A stretch of 64,000 nt of DNA from Aspergillus flavus (Eukaryota > Ascomycota > Eurotiomycetes > Eurotiales > Aspergillaceae), in the NCBI RefSeq assembly GCF_009017415.1, contig NC_092405.1, forward strand, positions 1,736,001 to 1,800,000, in the 5' to 3' direction. The notes below the pieces were generated by a model, which searched no databases, was not told the origin of the DNA, and saw only the letters and a list, made by a program, of their open reading frames with translations. The position numbers and the translations under genes are program-made. This document shows positions 46,942 to 56,849 of this stretch, piece by piece; positions within the stretch are counted from its first letter, which is position 1; each line of letters begins with the position of its first letter.

Positions 46942-47334
46942 GTGAGTCTGACACTCTTGGGTCTTTCTTTGGGCAGGGTCGCTGATCTGGGGATGAGTTG
47001 AAGGTCTGTACGGCATTGAGATAACCGGGTTGATGTGATGAGCAGGCAGAGTTGGGATGGGAGTGTGGATATCGGCGGATGTTGACATTCTTGTCTCTTC
47101 TCGTTGCTCCTGCGGTATCGGTAGTTAAAGATGGGTGGTAGCTTAATTTGAATGAGATATTGCTGATTGCTAACTACTTGTTGTGGTATTGTAACCTCCA
47201 TAAATAGCGGACATTGGCCGAAGATAGTGGTAAGCTGGTATTTAACGTAAACTGACAGCAAAGATGGTATTATATACAAATGGCTCTTTTTCAAAACTAA
47301 CAAACTGAGAAGTAAACGCATCAGTTTAGCACAG
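46942..47334. other. Intergenic, between convergent 3' ends
   Basis: It holds 3' flanks, with a possible 3'-UTR intron of the peptide gene (donor at 46942, TTTGGGCAG acceptor at ~46978). No gene is seen. Confidence 0.5.
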
Positions 47335-48372
47335 CTAATAGTCTTCGGACGCATCACTCATAGCAATGTCATCGTTAGAGTCATCATCATTGTCCCAATC
47401 ATCGTAAACATCATCATCGTCATCATCATCATCCGAGTCGCCATCGGCCATCTTGTGGAACATCTCCTGCAGCATGAACCGAAAAGTCTTCTCGAGATGT
47501 TCCTCGTTGAGATCGAAAAGGATCTGCAAGGGCTCCCTTGGCGTCCAATTCGCCGGGTCAGCCTCCTCATCTCTGTTGAAGAATTTTTCCGGAAGATGAG
47601 TGGCGAAGAAAGCCAAGACCAACGATCCAACTCCCATAACATACTCCGTGGAAAGCGAGATACTCGCCTCATCACGGTCCAATCTAGTCGCTAGACCAGC
47701 CACATCGCGCTTCTTGAGAAAGTCGACGAGATCCACCGCGGGGAGGTCGACCTTGTCACCTTCGCTAGCGCAAGCCTTGATCAACTGAAGGGTCTCATCC
47801 CAATCAAGCGAGTGGCGTTCACACAGGAGCGCCAGCAAGAGGAAAGTCGGGCACTCGTTGTGATAGTTTTGGCCCACCAAAACCTTGTCGAAAGAAGCTT
47901 TTTCCGCTTCAAGACGTCCGTTGAAAGGTGTCCAGAATGCCTTGTGCCAGGGATCAGACACTTGAGACGAAGGATGACTCTTAGCCGCGTTGGCTATATC
48001 CTCAGGAAGGTACTTTTCATATCTGTTGAACAACCACATATTCCACAGATTGTCGAGTTCCTCGCCTAGTTTGACTTTGGTCGCGAGATCAAAGGACAGC
48101 CTGGCTGGCTCGTTGTTCTCGAGCGATTTTTCATATTCCCTGATGCATGCTTGAGCGGCCTGGCGCTCTTCATTGGTGGGAGAGCCATTAGTCAACGTGT
48201 GGCAGGATTCCAGGTAGTCAAAGAGAGCTTCATCTCTATCTTCGGAAATCTTGAAGTGAGGGTTCGCTTTCATGGCGTCCACATAGCAGATCCTTTCCTT
48301 GATTTCTTTGGTTGTGGAGGTGGAAATGTCTGTGAATGGGCGCGGAGGCGCCAAGTAGCGTAATGGGTTCAT
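47335..48372 (-). CDS. Uncharacterised protein with acidic C-terminal tail
   Basis: A single exon of 345 aa from Met at 48372 (a longer frame reaches 48411, but MNPLRYLAPPRP looks like the natural start). It is mostly helical and charged with Trp-rich parts (LGEELDNLWNMWLFNRYEKY, PWHKAFWTPFNGRLEAE). One moderately hydrophobic segment (YVMGVGSLVLAFFATHLPE) may be a buried helix rather than a membrane anchor. The C-terminus is an Asp-rich tract of about 35 residues, typical of nuclear or histone/ribosome-binding proteins. No family is recognised. Confidence 0.7.
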   Translation of the reverse strand: MNPLRYLAPPRPFTDISTSTTKEIKERICYVDAMKANPHFKISEDRDEALFDYLESCHTLTNGSPTNEERQAAQACIREYEKSLENNEPARLSFDLATKVKLGEELDNLWNMWLFNRYEKYLPEDIANAAKSHPSSQVSDPWHKAFWTPFNGRLEAEKASFDKVLVGQNYHNECPTFLLLALLCERHSLDWDETLQLIKACASEGDKVDLPAVDLVDFLKKRDVAGLATRLDRDEASISLSTEYVMGVGSLVLAFFATHLPEKFFNRDEEADPANWTPREPLQILFDLNEEHLEKTFRFMLQEMFHKMADGDSDDDDDDDDVYDDWDNDDDSNDDIAMSDASEDY

Positions 48373-49528
48373 TATGGTGTTTTGTATGATGTACGCTATT
48401 TCACGATACAAAAGGAGAGTATGTCAAAGTGTTTTTTATTATGGTGTTGTTGAATTTGTAAACACAACGGTCTGTATAATTAAAAAAAATTTCTGATGGA
48501 GGGGTGAAGCTTATCCGTTGGATCCCCACTGTGGGTCTGGCGGAGGTGCCTGAGTGGTTTATTGTCAGTGATCTACATGTTATAGGTATACACATTTTTG
48601 GCTCTATTGACATTGACTCGTACAAGATATACCATAAAGGGCTCGAAAACCCATAGCTCACTGAATTTATAAGTACGATACGAGTAAGACCGATACTGTG
48701 GTTTTCCACTTTTCTATGAAAGACGACGAGTACGTGAAATAGATGTATAACCAACTTATATATATATATATATATATATATTAGTTTGTACACAACCTAA
48801 ATGGATAGTGGTAGAATCATTTATCAATACACCGTCTTGACTTGGAGACACTTATTAGTTAAGGTGTCATTGATATCAATGGCCTGTCCATCTTCAGCCC
48901 ATCCTCTTTGTTGAGACATTCTATCCAAACTTCCGGAAGAAACTCCCATCCCGATATCGCTGTCCAGTTTGTTACCTCGCGATTATTAGCCCAGTTATGA
49001 CAGAAGGACCCTCCTAAATGGTGGAAGCGGTTATTCGCAGGTATTTTATCGCGTCTTGTGTCTAGGATCCCAGTTGGGTATCGTGTGTAATTTCAATTCG
49101 CAAAGCATTAGCAGGGTTTGAGAAATGATCAGGGAATGAACTCACTTCCTTCATTAGACCACCATCTAAAACCGAGAAATTCCCTCACTGCAAGAAGGTC
49201 TATTCCTGGGAGATTGCATACAAGTACCATCTACATTACTTCTTCACTTCAGCGCTTGCTACTGCCTTGAACTTTTAAGGAACCGTTGCCTCCAACTGTT
49301 TGTGTGCCTTATCCTCCATATTTTTCTTGGCTGCTTTTTGCTTCATCAAGTAAAGCCTCCTTGAACTTACCGCCTAGACCAAAAGCGTGGGATTGATGTG
49401 CTGGTTGATCTTTTGCGGGCATTTCGGCCAAATTATGAGCTTGGAAGTTGGATCTGCAGCTAGGTACATCCTTATTATTATTTTGTTAGCTGATAAGACC
49501 CCTGAAAGAGGAGCTAACTAATCAACTA
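48373..49528. other. Intergenic with TA repeat; no gene seen
   Basis: It contains the upstream region of the acidic-tail gene with a (TA)12 repeat, then sequence without coding character up to the first tRNA. Confidence 0.5.
48757..48780. repeat. (TA)12 microsatellite
   Basis: Twelve perfect TA units about 385 bases upstream of the acidic-tail gene start. Confidence 0.85.
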
Positions 49529-49613
49529 GCCCGATTAGCTCAGTCGGTAGAGCGTGGGACTTTTAGGTCATTCTGCCATCCCAATGTCAGGGGTTCGAGC
49601 CCCCTATCGGGCG
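49529..49613 (+). tRNA. tRNA-Lys (anticodon TTT), intron-containing
   Basis: A full cloverleaf can be drawn. Acceptor arms GCCCGAT and ATCGGGC pair perfectly. The D arm is GCTC/GAGC with AGTCGGTA in the loop. The anticodon stem is TGGGA/TCCCA with loop C-T-TTT-A. The T arm is AGGGG-TTCGAGC-CCCCT. An intron of about 12 nt (49566-49577) follows position 37, the normal place. The TTT anticodon reads AAA/AAG lysine codons. Confidence 0.92.
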
Positions 49614-50133
49614 ACCTCTTTTTGTTTTCCGATTTTTTTTTTTAATTCAAGCAGTCTTTTCCATAAATATTGTTCGACTTTTGTCTACCTTATCAGTCAT
49701 GCCTCTCGCCACCAGGGGACCAATCACTTTGCTGTGGTACTGGAACTTCATGTACTCTCCAAGTTCATGCTGCGAAGCGGTGTTGCTGCGGCTTTGAACA
49801 CCTTTTCTTCATTATTCCATCATTCTCATTTTTTGCGCAGATCGATCTCATGACAGATTCCACTTGCCTATCTATTTACAGAACGCAGTGGCTATATCAT
49901 TCATTATGCGTATTAATGATGTCTTCCCCTATCGCTTCATCTATATCTCCTTGCAGTTGATTGATATATCTCGTTCGACAGCTGCATTGTTGCTGTTGGG
50001 AAAGTCCTTTTCCTCCTACTAGACCCACTTTACAAATGATTTTTTTCTAGGAGCCCGCTTTACAAAGCTGAATCTATCGACACCACGGGCTGGCCCTCTG
50101 GTAGCCTTTTACACTGTGACATCACTATCCAAT
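49614..50133. other. Spacer between two tRNA genes
   Basis: It begins with a T-rich stretch just after the first tRNA (CTCTTTTTG), a pol III terminator. No gene is seen. Confidence 0.5.
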
Positions 50134-50229
50134 GCCCGGTTAGCTTAGTTGGAAGAGCGTGAGACTTTTAGACTATCTGTATAGAAGTCTGCTATCTCAA
50201 GGTCGCGGGTTCGAGCCCCGCATTGGGCG
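50134..50229 (+). tRNA. tRNA-Lys (anticodon TTT), intron-containing, second copy
   Basis: Acceptor arms GCCCGGT and ATTGGGC pair with two G-T wobbles. The D arm is GCTT/GAGC, the anticodon stem TGAGA/TCTCA with loop C-T-TTT-A, and the T arm GCGGG-TTCGAGC-CCCGC. The intron is about 23 nt (50171-50193), longer than in the neighbouring copy and able to form a short hairpin (GACT..AGTC). A CTCTTTTTG pol III terminator follows. Confidence 0.9.
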
Positions 50230-51774
50230 TTCTCTTTTTGTTCCTGCAGCATAGAATCATATTAGAGGTCTAGATAATGGCAGCAGTCCCCAACTTTGCT
50301 ATAACAGAGCTAGGGTTGTGGAAAGTGTCCCGAGTCACGCCGTTGATCGTACTTTGCTAGTATAGCGGGTGGATGACTCTCCGGTCTACCTGGCCTAATG
50401 ACTGTACGGAGTAGTTCTCTACTAGATAAAGACCCCCCTGGAATTTTTATGCTAGAAAGATTGCTACATATCCCATCTTTTCTGAGGGCCCCCAGAGAGA
50501 GCCGCAGATTTTCGACAAGAACAGAATTTCAATAGAGGAAGCCATAAGAAGACCACCTTCTCAGCTACGATTGCCATTACCTTCGAAACTGTCTTGGGAA
50601 GGACTTCTAAGACGGGAGTAAGGGCGTAGCGTGAGGGGAGAAACGGGAGATGATAGACGTTCTCCTGCATGACTGGGTAAAGCAACGAAAATCTTCATGT
50701 GCTTGTCGTCAGGATATGTATGATGATATATTAAAGTGTATATAGTGATCCACAGTGTAGAGAAAGCATGCTAATAGTCATGATCACGATTACTATAGCA
50801 AGAACTTCTGGCCCCAGTCAGAGCAGAAATTTCACGAGCAAGAAGTTTTCTAGAATGGAATGATACAGCGGTATACGAGCCGCCGCCTAACAATCCCCAC
50901 GAAAGACAGACTAGTGGCAATTTAGCAATGGCAGAAAGAATGGCAGCCTTTATTAATAGCGAATATATTGGAAACAACTACTCCAGAGCTTACCATGGCA
51001 AGTCATTATCTACCCAGAAAGCTGTCCTCGAAGAAGAGACAGGTATTTGCTAAAAGATGGACGACAGATCAAGACACCATCTTGGAGCTGGGCCTCTATA
51101 GACGGTGAGATCCAGATGCCATTGATGTCAGTAGCACTCTATTCAACAGAGTCAATTGACGGCATGGTGGATTTTACTTTGGATCTTGTGAATAACGCAA
51201 ATCCCTACGGACAAGTGGTATCTGCAAGTTTGATACTTCAAGCCTGTTGTGCAGAAGCATAGTGGACTGGTGATGTTCCTGTGGGTAGAGACCCTAAAGT
51301 TCTTATGATGATTACCACTGTCCATGGGAAGGCGGGTCCCGCGGGTAGCGGTCTGATGGATACCTGAACGTCCGCGGAGCTAGAAGGAATCATTCAGTCA
51401 GAATCTTGAACAAGACCATTCCCTGAGAGTTGCATGGGGCGAATGTCCCATTAATTTGCCCCGATGTGGAACTCCACGGTGCTCAATAGGGTAAGGTATG
51501 GACTATGTGGTAGCCTAGTTCAATAGTGAGACCCATCATAGCCGCTAGTCGGAAATTCAATGAAACATTCCCACAGTTCATAAGGCTGAATCCTGCCAAC
51601 GTCAGGGCTCAGAAGCGCAGGAATTTTGTGGTTGCCTAATGGGGCCGAAACAGAATCCTCACAAACGTAACTATAAACGAAGTAATAGCCACCTGGCTGA
51701 CGCCGAAAATGTACTCTACGCGGTGCCTAACCGTTCATCTTGACGCATATTCTCCTTGAACTTCCACCTACGAT
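50230..51774. other. Intergenic with HET relic; plb promoter at right
   Basis: It holds a decayed HET-protein end (listed separately) and the upstream region of the lysophospholipase gene. No other gene is seen. Confidence 0.5.
50999..51262 (+). pseudogene. HET-domain protein relic (C-terminal part)
   Basis: A frame without a natural start runs to the TAG at 51260-51262 and contains TPSWSWASIDGEIQMPL, the very conserved motif (…APSWSWASVDG…) that follows the HET domain in heterokaryon-incompatibility proteins. The NPYGQVVSASLILQACC segment matches the later SGSLTL-type part. The HET domain itself is not readable upstream, where frames are broken. It is best seen as the decayed tail of a HET gene, a class that turns over fast in fungi. 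Confidence 0.6.
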
Positions 51775-53634
51775 ATGAAATTGAATGCCATCCTGCTAGG
51801 GGCAGCTCTGGCCAGTGCCGCCCCCAGTCTTGACCTACGCGCTTTGCCGAATGCTCCTGATGAATACGCTCCTGCGAATGTATCTTGCCCTGCTGTGAAA
51901 CCTACGGTTCGCAGTGCATCCAAGCTATCCCAAAATGAAACGGACTGGCTCGAGTCGCGCCGAAAGGAAGTTGTGTCGCCCCTGAAGAATTTCCTCGGCC
52001 GTCTGAACTTGACCAACTTCGATGCATCAGCTTATATCGACCGAGTGTCTACGAACACATCCAATCTACCCAACGTGGGAATTGCCGTGTCCGGTGGTGG
52101 ATATCGCGCCATGCTAAACGGTGCTGGGGCCCTCAAAGCCTTTGACAGTCGAACCACTAATTCGACTGCTTCGGGTCAACTGGGAGGCCTCTTGCAGTCC
52201 GCCACCTACCTTTCAGCACTAAGTGGAGGTGGATGGCTGGTAGGATCTGTTTTTATCAACAACTTCACCACTATCAATGATCTCCAGACGACTGAGAATA
52301 CATGGGACCTAAGAAACAACATTTTAGAGGGTCCGGACGTGAAGCACTTCCAGATTTTCAAAACCATCGACTACTGGACTGAATTAGTAGACACAGTAAA
52401 AACTAAGAAAGAGGCGGGATTTAACACATCACTTACCGATTATTGGGGCCGTGCACTCTCCTACCAGTTTATCAATGCCAGCGACGGGGGTCCTGACTAC
52501 ACCTGGTCATCGATTGCCTTGATGGATAATTTCCAACGAGGTCAAACCCCTCTGCCCATCCTGGTCGCAGACGGACGAAACCCCGGCGAGTTAGTCGTTG
52601 GTAGCAATTCTACCGTGTACGAGTTCAATCCCTGGGAGTTTGGTACCTTTGATCCTGCTATCTATAGCTTCGCGCCTTTAGAATATCTGGGTTCCGACTT
52701 CAAAGGTGGCAAGATATCCGATAACGGGTCATGTGTTCGGGGCTTCGACAATGCTGGCTATATCATGGGTACCTCATCTTCTCTGTTCAACCAAGGGTTA
52801 TTACGATTGAATGGGACAAAGATTCCCAAGATCTTCAAATCGGCCATCGAAAGTATTCTCGAAGATCTAGGCCAGGACAACGACGATATTGCGAACTACC
52901 CTAACCCATTCTATGAATATACCGGTGCTACGCCAAATATCGCTAATCGGTCCCACTTGAGTGTCGTAGACGGAGGCGAAGACGGCCAAAACATCCCATT
53001 ACACCCTTTGATCCAGCCAGAGCGCCACGTCGACGTCATCTTCGCCGTGGATTCTACAGCCAATATCCACAACTGGCCTTCTGGCAAGTCCTTAGTGCGC
53101 ACCTATGAAAGGAGCCTGAGCTCGACTGTCAGCAATGGAACCGTGTTCCCTGCGGTCCCCGATCCTAATACCTTCATCAATCTAGGGCTGAACAAACGTC
53201 CGACCTTTTTCGGGTGCGATAGCAAGAACTTGACTAAGCCTGCCCCGCTGATTGTCTATCTTCCAAACGCTCCTTATACATACCTTTCTAATACGTCCAC
53301 CTTCGATCTCTCTTACAGCTACGAGGACCGTGATGACATGATCACGAACGGTTATAATGTCGTCACCCGTGGAAATGGTACGGAGGATGCCAACTGGCCG
53401 TCGTGTGTGGGATGTGCCATTCTTTCTCGTTCCGCTGAACGGACTAGTACTACTCTGCCTGAAGTCTGCTCTAAGTGCTTCAAGGATTACTGCTGGGATG
53501 GAACGATAAACAGTACGGAGCCGGAGAACTACGAGCCGCAGATCATGATTAAGACTAGTCTGGCTCCTAGGGAACTGCCTGGTTCGGTCGCTGCCATATT
53601 TTCCTTTGCTTTGGCGTTGGCGATGATGTTTTAG
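51775..53634 (+). CDS. Secreted lysophospholipase / phospholipase B (PLA2-type)
   Basis: A single exon of 619 aa with a signal peptide (MKLNAILLGAALASAAP). The cPLA2-like catalytic region has SGGGYRAMLNG (~106-116, oxyanion glycines and Arg), the nucleophile Ser ~150 in SALSGGGWLVGS and the catalytic Asp ~399 in SVVDGGEDGQNIPLHPL. There are many N-glycosylation sites, a Cys-rich end (CVGCAILSRS, CSKCFKDYCWDG) and a hydrophobic C-terminus (GSVAAIFSFALALAMMF) that fits a GPI signal. Fungal PLB enzymes remove both acyl chains and transfer acyl groups at the wall or outside the cell. Length and motifs are those of intact enzymes. It lies next to the putative cluster but shares no visible promoter motif with it. 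Confidence 0.93.
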   Translation: MKLNAILLGAALASAAPSLDLRALPNAPDEYAPANVSCPAVKPTVRSASKLSQNETDWLESRRKEVVSPLKNFLGRLNLTNFDASAYIDRVSTNTSNLPNVGIAVSGGGYRAMLNGAGALKAFDSRTTNSTASGQLGGLLQSATYLSALSGGGWLVGSVFINNFTTINDLQTTENTWDLRNNILEGPDVKHFQIFKTIDYWTELVDTVKTKKEAGFNTSLTDYWGRALSYQFINASDGGPDYTWSSIALMDNFQRGQTPLPILVADGRNPGELVVGSNSTVYEFNPWEFGTFDPAIYSFAPLEYLGSDFKGGKISDNGSCVRGFDNAGYIMGTSSSLFNQGLLRLNGTKIPKIFKSAIESILEDLGQDNDDIANYPNPFYEYTGATPNIANRSHLSVVDGGEDGQNIPLHPLIQPERHVDVIFAVDSTANIHNWPSGKSLVRTYERSLSSTVSNGTVFPAVPDPNTFINLGLNKRPTFFGCDSKNLTKPAPLIVYLPNAPYTYLSNTSTFDLSYSYEDRDDMITNGYNVVTRGNGTEDANWPSCVGCAILSRSAERTSTTLPEVCSKCFKDYCWDGTINSTEPENYEPQIMIKTSLAPRELPGSVAAIFSFALALAMMF

Positions 53635-54194
53635 ACATTATTGTTAGTTTGTGTTGTAGACACACGAGCTATATTTTTTGATATTGGCATATAGAATCAA
53701 CATTTCAATTATGGTCGCAAAGGACATTTATAGACATTCAAGAGAGGATTTACATGTACTCAAACGAAAGTTATTGATTATTGAAGCTATACGGACTGAG
53801 GGATTACGAATAACAATACTAATAACAAAGTATTCCAGCCTTGGCATAATTGCCGATTAGCGCTAAATAGACGTGGCTGTCGTCGATAACTTCAACGTTT
53901 CTGGGCGCCAAAGAAAAGCCAGATATGTGGGTAAAAGATCAATGCACACGCTTTAACACTGTCCCTTAGTTGCCATGCGTATCCAAGGGCGAAATCAGAA
54001 AACTCAAATATGATTGGCCGGATTGAAGTCAGCTGACCAAACTCACCCGAACTCAACCGAGACTCCATTTAGTGAAGAGAAGATGTCCAAGAGTCGTTAA
54101 TCTACGAGAACTGTTATTCTAATTTTGAAATCTGATGGTTCAAGAGCAGGAGTCTGTGCTTTCTCGTTGAAATAGCGCTCGTCGCGCCGGAACC
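53635..54194. other. Intergenic; promoter of the Zn2Cys6 gene
   Basis: It holds the 3' flank of the lysophospholipase gene and, at 54042-54061, a tandem 10-bp motif listed separately. A CCGG-containing TTGGCCGGATT lies at ~54013. Confidence 0.55.
54042..54061. promoter_or_regulatory. Tandem 10-bp motif (2 copies) before the Zn2Cys6 gene
   Basis: CTCACCCGAA is followed directly by CTCAACCGAG, ~134 bases before the regulator's start codon. The same repeat unit, consensus CTC-R-V-CCGA-R, recurs at 59016 and 61009 in the cluster. CCGA cores spaced exactly one helical turn apart suit side-by-side binding of a Zn2Cys6 protein. Placed here it suggests autoregulation. Confidence 0.6.
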
Positions 54195-56526
54195 ATGCGA
54201 TCGCAAATGCGACAGACTCAGAGGGTCCCTCGGTCATGTATACAATGCACGCGTAGGAAGGTGAAATGCTCAAAGAGAATACCTTGTGACAAATGCATTG
54301 AGCGTGGGGAGTCTGCTGCATGTATGCGCGAGGTTGTTAAGGTTGCTGGGAAAGTCACAGTGTGAGCTCCCCTTGACTCCTCGTCAACATATATCTTGAA
54401 CCGAGCTAACCTCTCGCAATAGTGCAGTGGACGAAGATGTCTCAGACAATAGTGCTACTGGCACCGCGTCGAGGCTTCTAGAAGAGAATATGAGCCTCAA
54501 AATGCGAATAAGACAGCTTGAATCAGTTCTCTCCCGACCGGAAATGCTAAAAGTGGAAGCAAATATTCCCCGACGCACAGCAGCCGTAGAGGACTTTCAA
54601 TCTTCGGAGAGTATCTTAAGCGAGTTTCAGCGTTTACCGTTCCAGCTGTCAGTTGAGCCAGGCCAATGCCATGCCGATAGCACTCGCCCGTGGGATGACC
54701 ATGTAATGCTTTGTCTACCTGCCCGCCACTGGAGCGAAGTAATCGTCAAGTTCTCTTTAAGAGAGCTAGGATGGGTTCATTGTGCATTAGATGCATCGGT
54801 GTTCATACGAGAGCATGATGAATTTTGGGATAGTCTTATCGCAAACGAAGGAAATAGTCTCAGGGACCATGCCTGGATCGCGGTATATCTAAGCGTCTTA
54901 GCTGTAAGTCTTTGTGCCACCTTTAGCTTCAGCAATCTGACTTCCTTCCAGGTTGGCGTATACTTTATTAGTGAAGAGAAAATAGAAAACCTCCAGTTGG
55001 TTTATGAAAGCTTCTCTGCTCGAGATCCTTCTGTGCGGTCTTCGTTGGGCAGGGGATCTATAGAGTTGTCCCTTAATTGGCGAGCAGCTGCATTGAAAGA
55101 GTTGAACTATGCCAACTACACAGGCAAGCCAAGCTTGCGAACCGTCCAGGCCCTGGCAATTCTGAACGTTATTCATAAGAACCTCGGTGAATCAGACCAG
55201 GAATATATTCTTCATGGTACGGCGGTGAATGTTGCTCGACTCATTGGGCTCGATCGTCTTGGGCATGATCGTGGAACAGTGAGCACACACATGGAAAGCT
55301 TAGAGTCGAACTCAAGTCAGCAGAATGTTCTTCGAAGGCTGTGGTGGACACTTGTGGTTTGTGACTGGTAAGCCTGCATAACTGGCCTGCGACGTTAAGG
55401 AATGCTAACACTACATAGGATAGCTGTGTGGTCACGGCCGATCACGATCCACCCGGAGTCTTTCACAACAGTATTGGAAGTAAAGGAAGGACAAAGTACT
55501 TTTATTGATGGAGCTTATCCCTCGGCCTCGGCCCATAGCTTCGATGAAGCGACAAACCGTCCATCTGCCTTCGAGTATCATAGAGCAATAGCTCAACTGG
55601 CGATCACTATACAGACCCACGTCGGATCCATCAAAAGTTGGGATATAAAAGTGCTACAGGATACTCTTGGAGAATTAGATCGCATATCATTATCCTTCCC
55701 ACCCCACCTCGCATTATTAGGCCAGGAGGCCAGCATGGACGTAGCAGGCCATGAACCGAACTGGATCACAGTGCAACGCTACTTACTCCACAACTGCCTA
55801 GACAGCTGGCGAATCCATCTCTGCGTTGCAATCTTACCTCACATCCTCGAAAATCCCAACGAAGAGGGAGAGGACGTCCTCCAGCACGGGATATTAGCCG
55901 CAAAGCGTCTGCTCCAGCGAAGGCAACACGCACCATGTCCTCATTTCCACAAGTTCTGGGCAGTGACGGCCTCCATCATAACCGCAGGGATCTATACTAT
56001 TATAGACCTGATATGTCTACGAAAGTATCGATCGCCCGCCGAATTAAGCGAACGAAGGGAGCTAGTTAGACTAAGCATCAGTCTACTCGAGCAGTCCTTC
56101 ACAGAGACGCGACACGGTGCATTACTCGTCCTTCGACGGTTGTCCCATCTATACGATATCATAGACCCATCACGAGAAATTAATCGACTTGTACTGTCGA
56201 AGATAGTGAGGTTGACAGCGTCGCCTCGGTTGTGGACTTCCTTCCCAGATACCGATGCGACCTTAGGATATTTGTTTCCCGAGCCGAATTTTAATAATCC
56301 GGGGAACGCGTCTTCATCATCATCGCCGAGCAGTAGCCACTGTGTGGATAGTAGAGTAGCTGGAGAATCTGCAGCAATCTCGGAGTTTCCTGTTGAATGG
56401 GACTTCTTTACAACGGCCATTGGAAGGGGTGAAATTCTACCTCATTTCGGCGATTTGTCTTCCTCGTTGGAACTTATTGATATGTCGATGCCATGGCTTG
56501 ATTCGGCACCTCTTGAGGAATATTAG
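54195..56526 (+). CDS. Zn2Cys6 transcription factor (fungal_trans), 3-4 exons
   Basis: Exons are 54195-54361, 54423-55367 and 55419-56526. Within the second, 54904-54951 is very probably a further in-frame intron (GTAAGT..TTCCAG, 48 nt, no stop), giving 723 aa rather than 739. The zinc cluster is complete: Cys 15, 18, 25, 31, 34 and 43, spaced C-x2-C-x6-C-x5-C-x2-C-x8-C, with TRRKVKC in the basic first half. A leucine-type coiled coil follows (RLLEENMSLKMRIRQLESVL). The central part has the fungal_trans pattern ending at RRLWWTLVVCDWIAVW. Its own promoter carries the cluster motif. It probably controls the neighbouring transporter, dioxygenase and hydrolase genes. Confidence 0.9.
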
Positions 56527-56849
56527 AGAACCTTAAAGAGCCCAATGGTCTTGTACATCATATGCGCTACCTAAATATGTCCTTATGAACTATTTATGTC
56601 ATCTGACGATGGAAAATCTAAAATATTAAAAAGGAGGGTGCAAATTATACTCATCTCTCTACTTCTAGTATTAATAGTGAACGCTAAACAAAGAACTTAA
56701 CATGAGTGAATGTAAGGCTTAGAATGACCAAATGCGTAATCATAATATCTTGATTAATAAAAATCTTCTGTATTGACCCTAATAGAGAGAAGTAACTATC
56801 TGAGCTAGCTAACTGCGGCAAAGCTATAGGGAAGCATATTGTGGATGTA
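56527..56849. other. Intergenic, between convergent 3' ends
   Basis: A+T-rich 3' flanks of the regulator and transporter genes. No gene. Confidence 0.55.

Noticed and set aside
51775..53634. Including the lysophospholipase in the Zn2Cys6 cluster
   Set aside because: It is adjacent and on the same strand as the regulator, but no CTCRVCCGAR array was seen upstream and it is a common housekeeping-type secreted enzyme.
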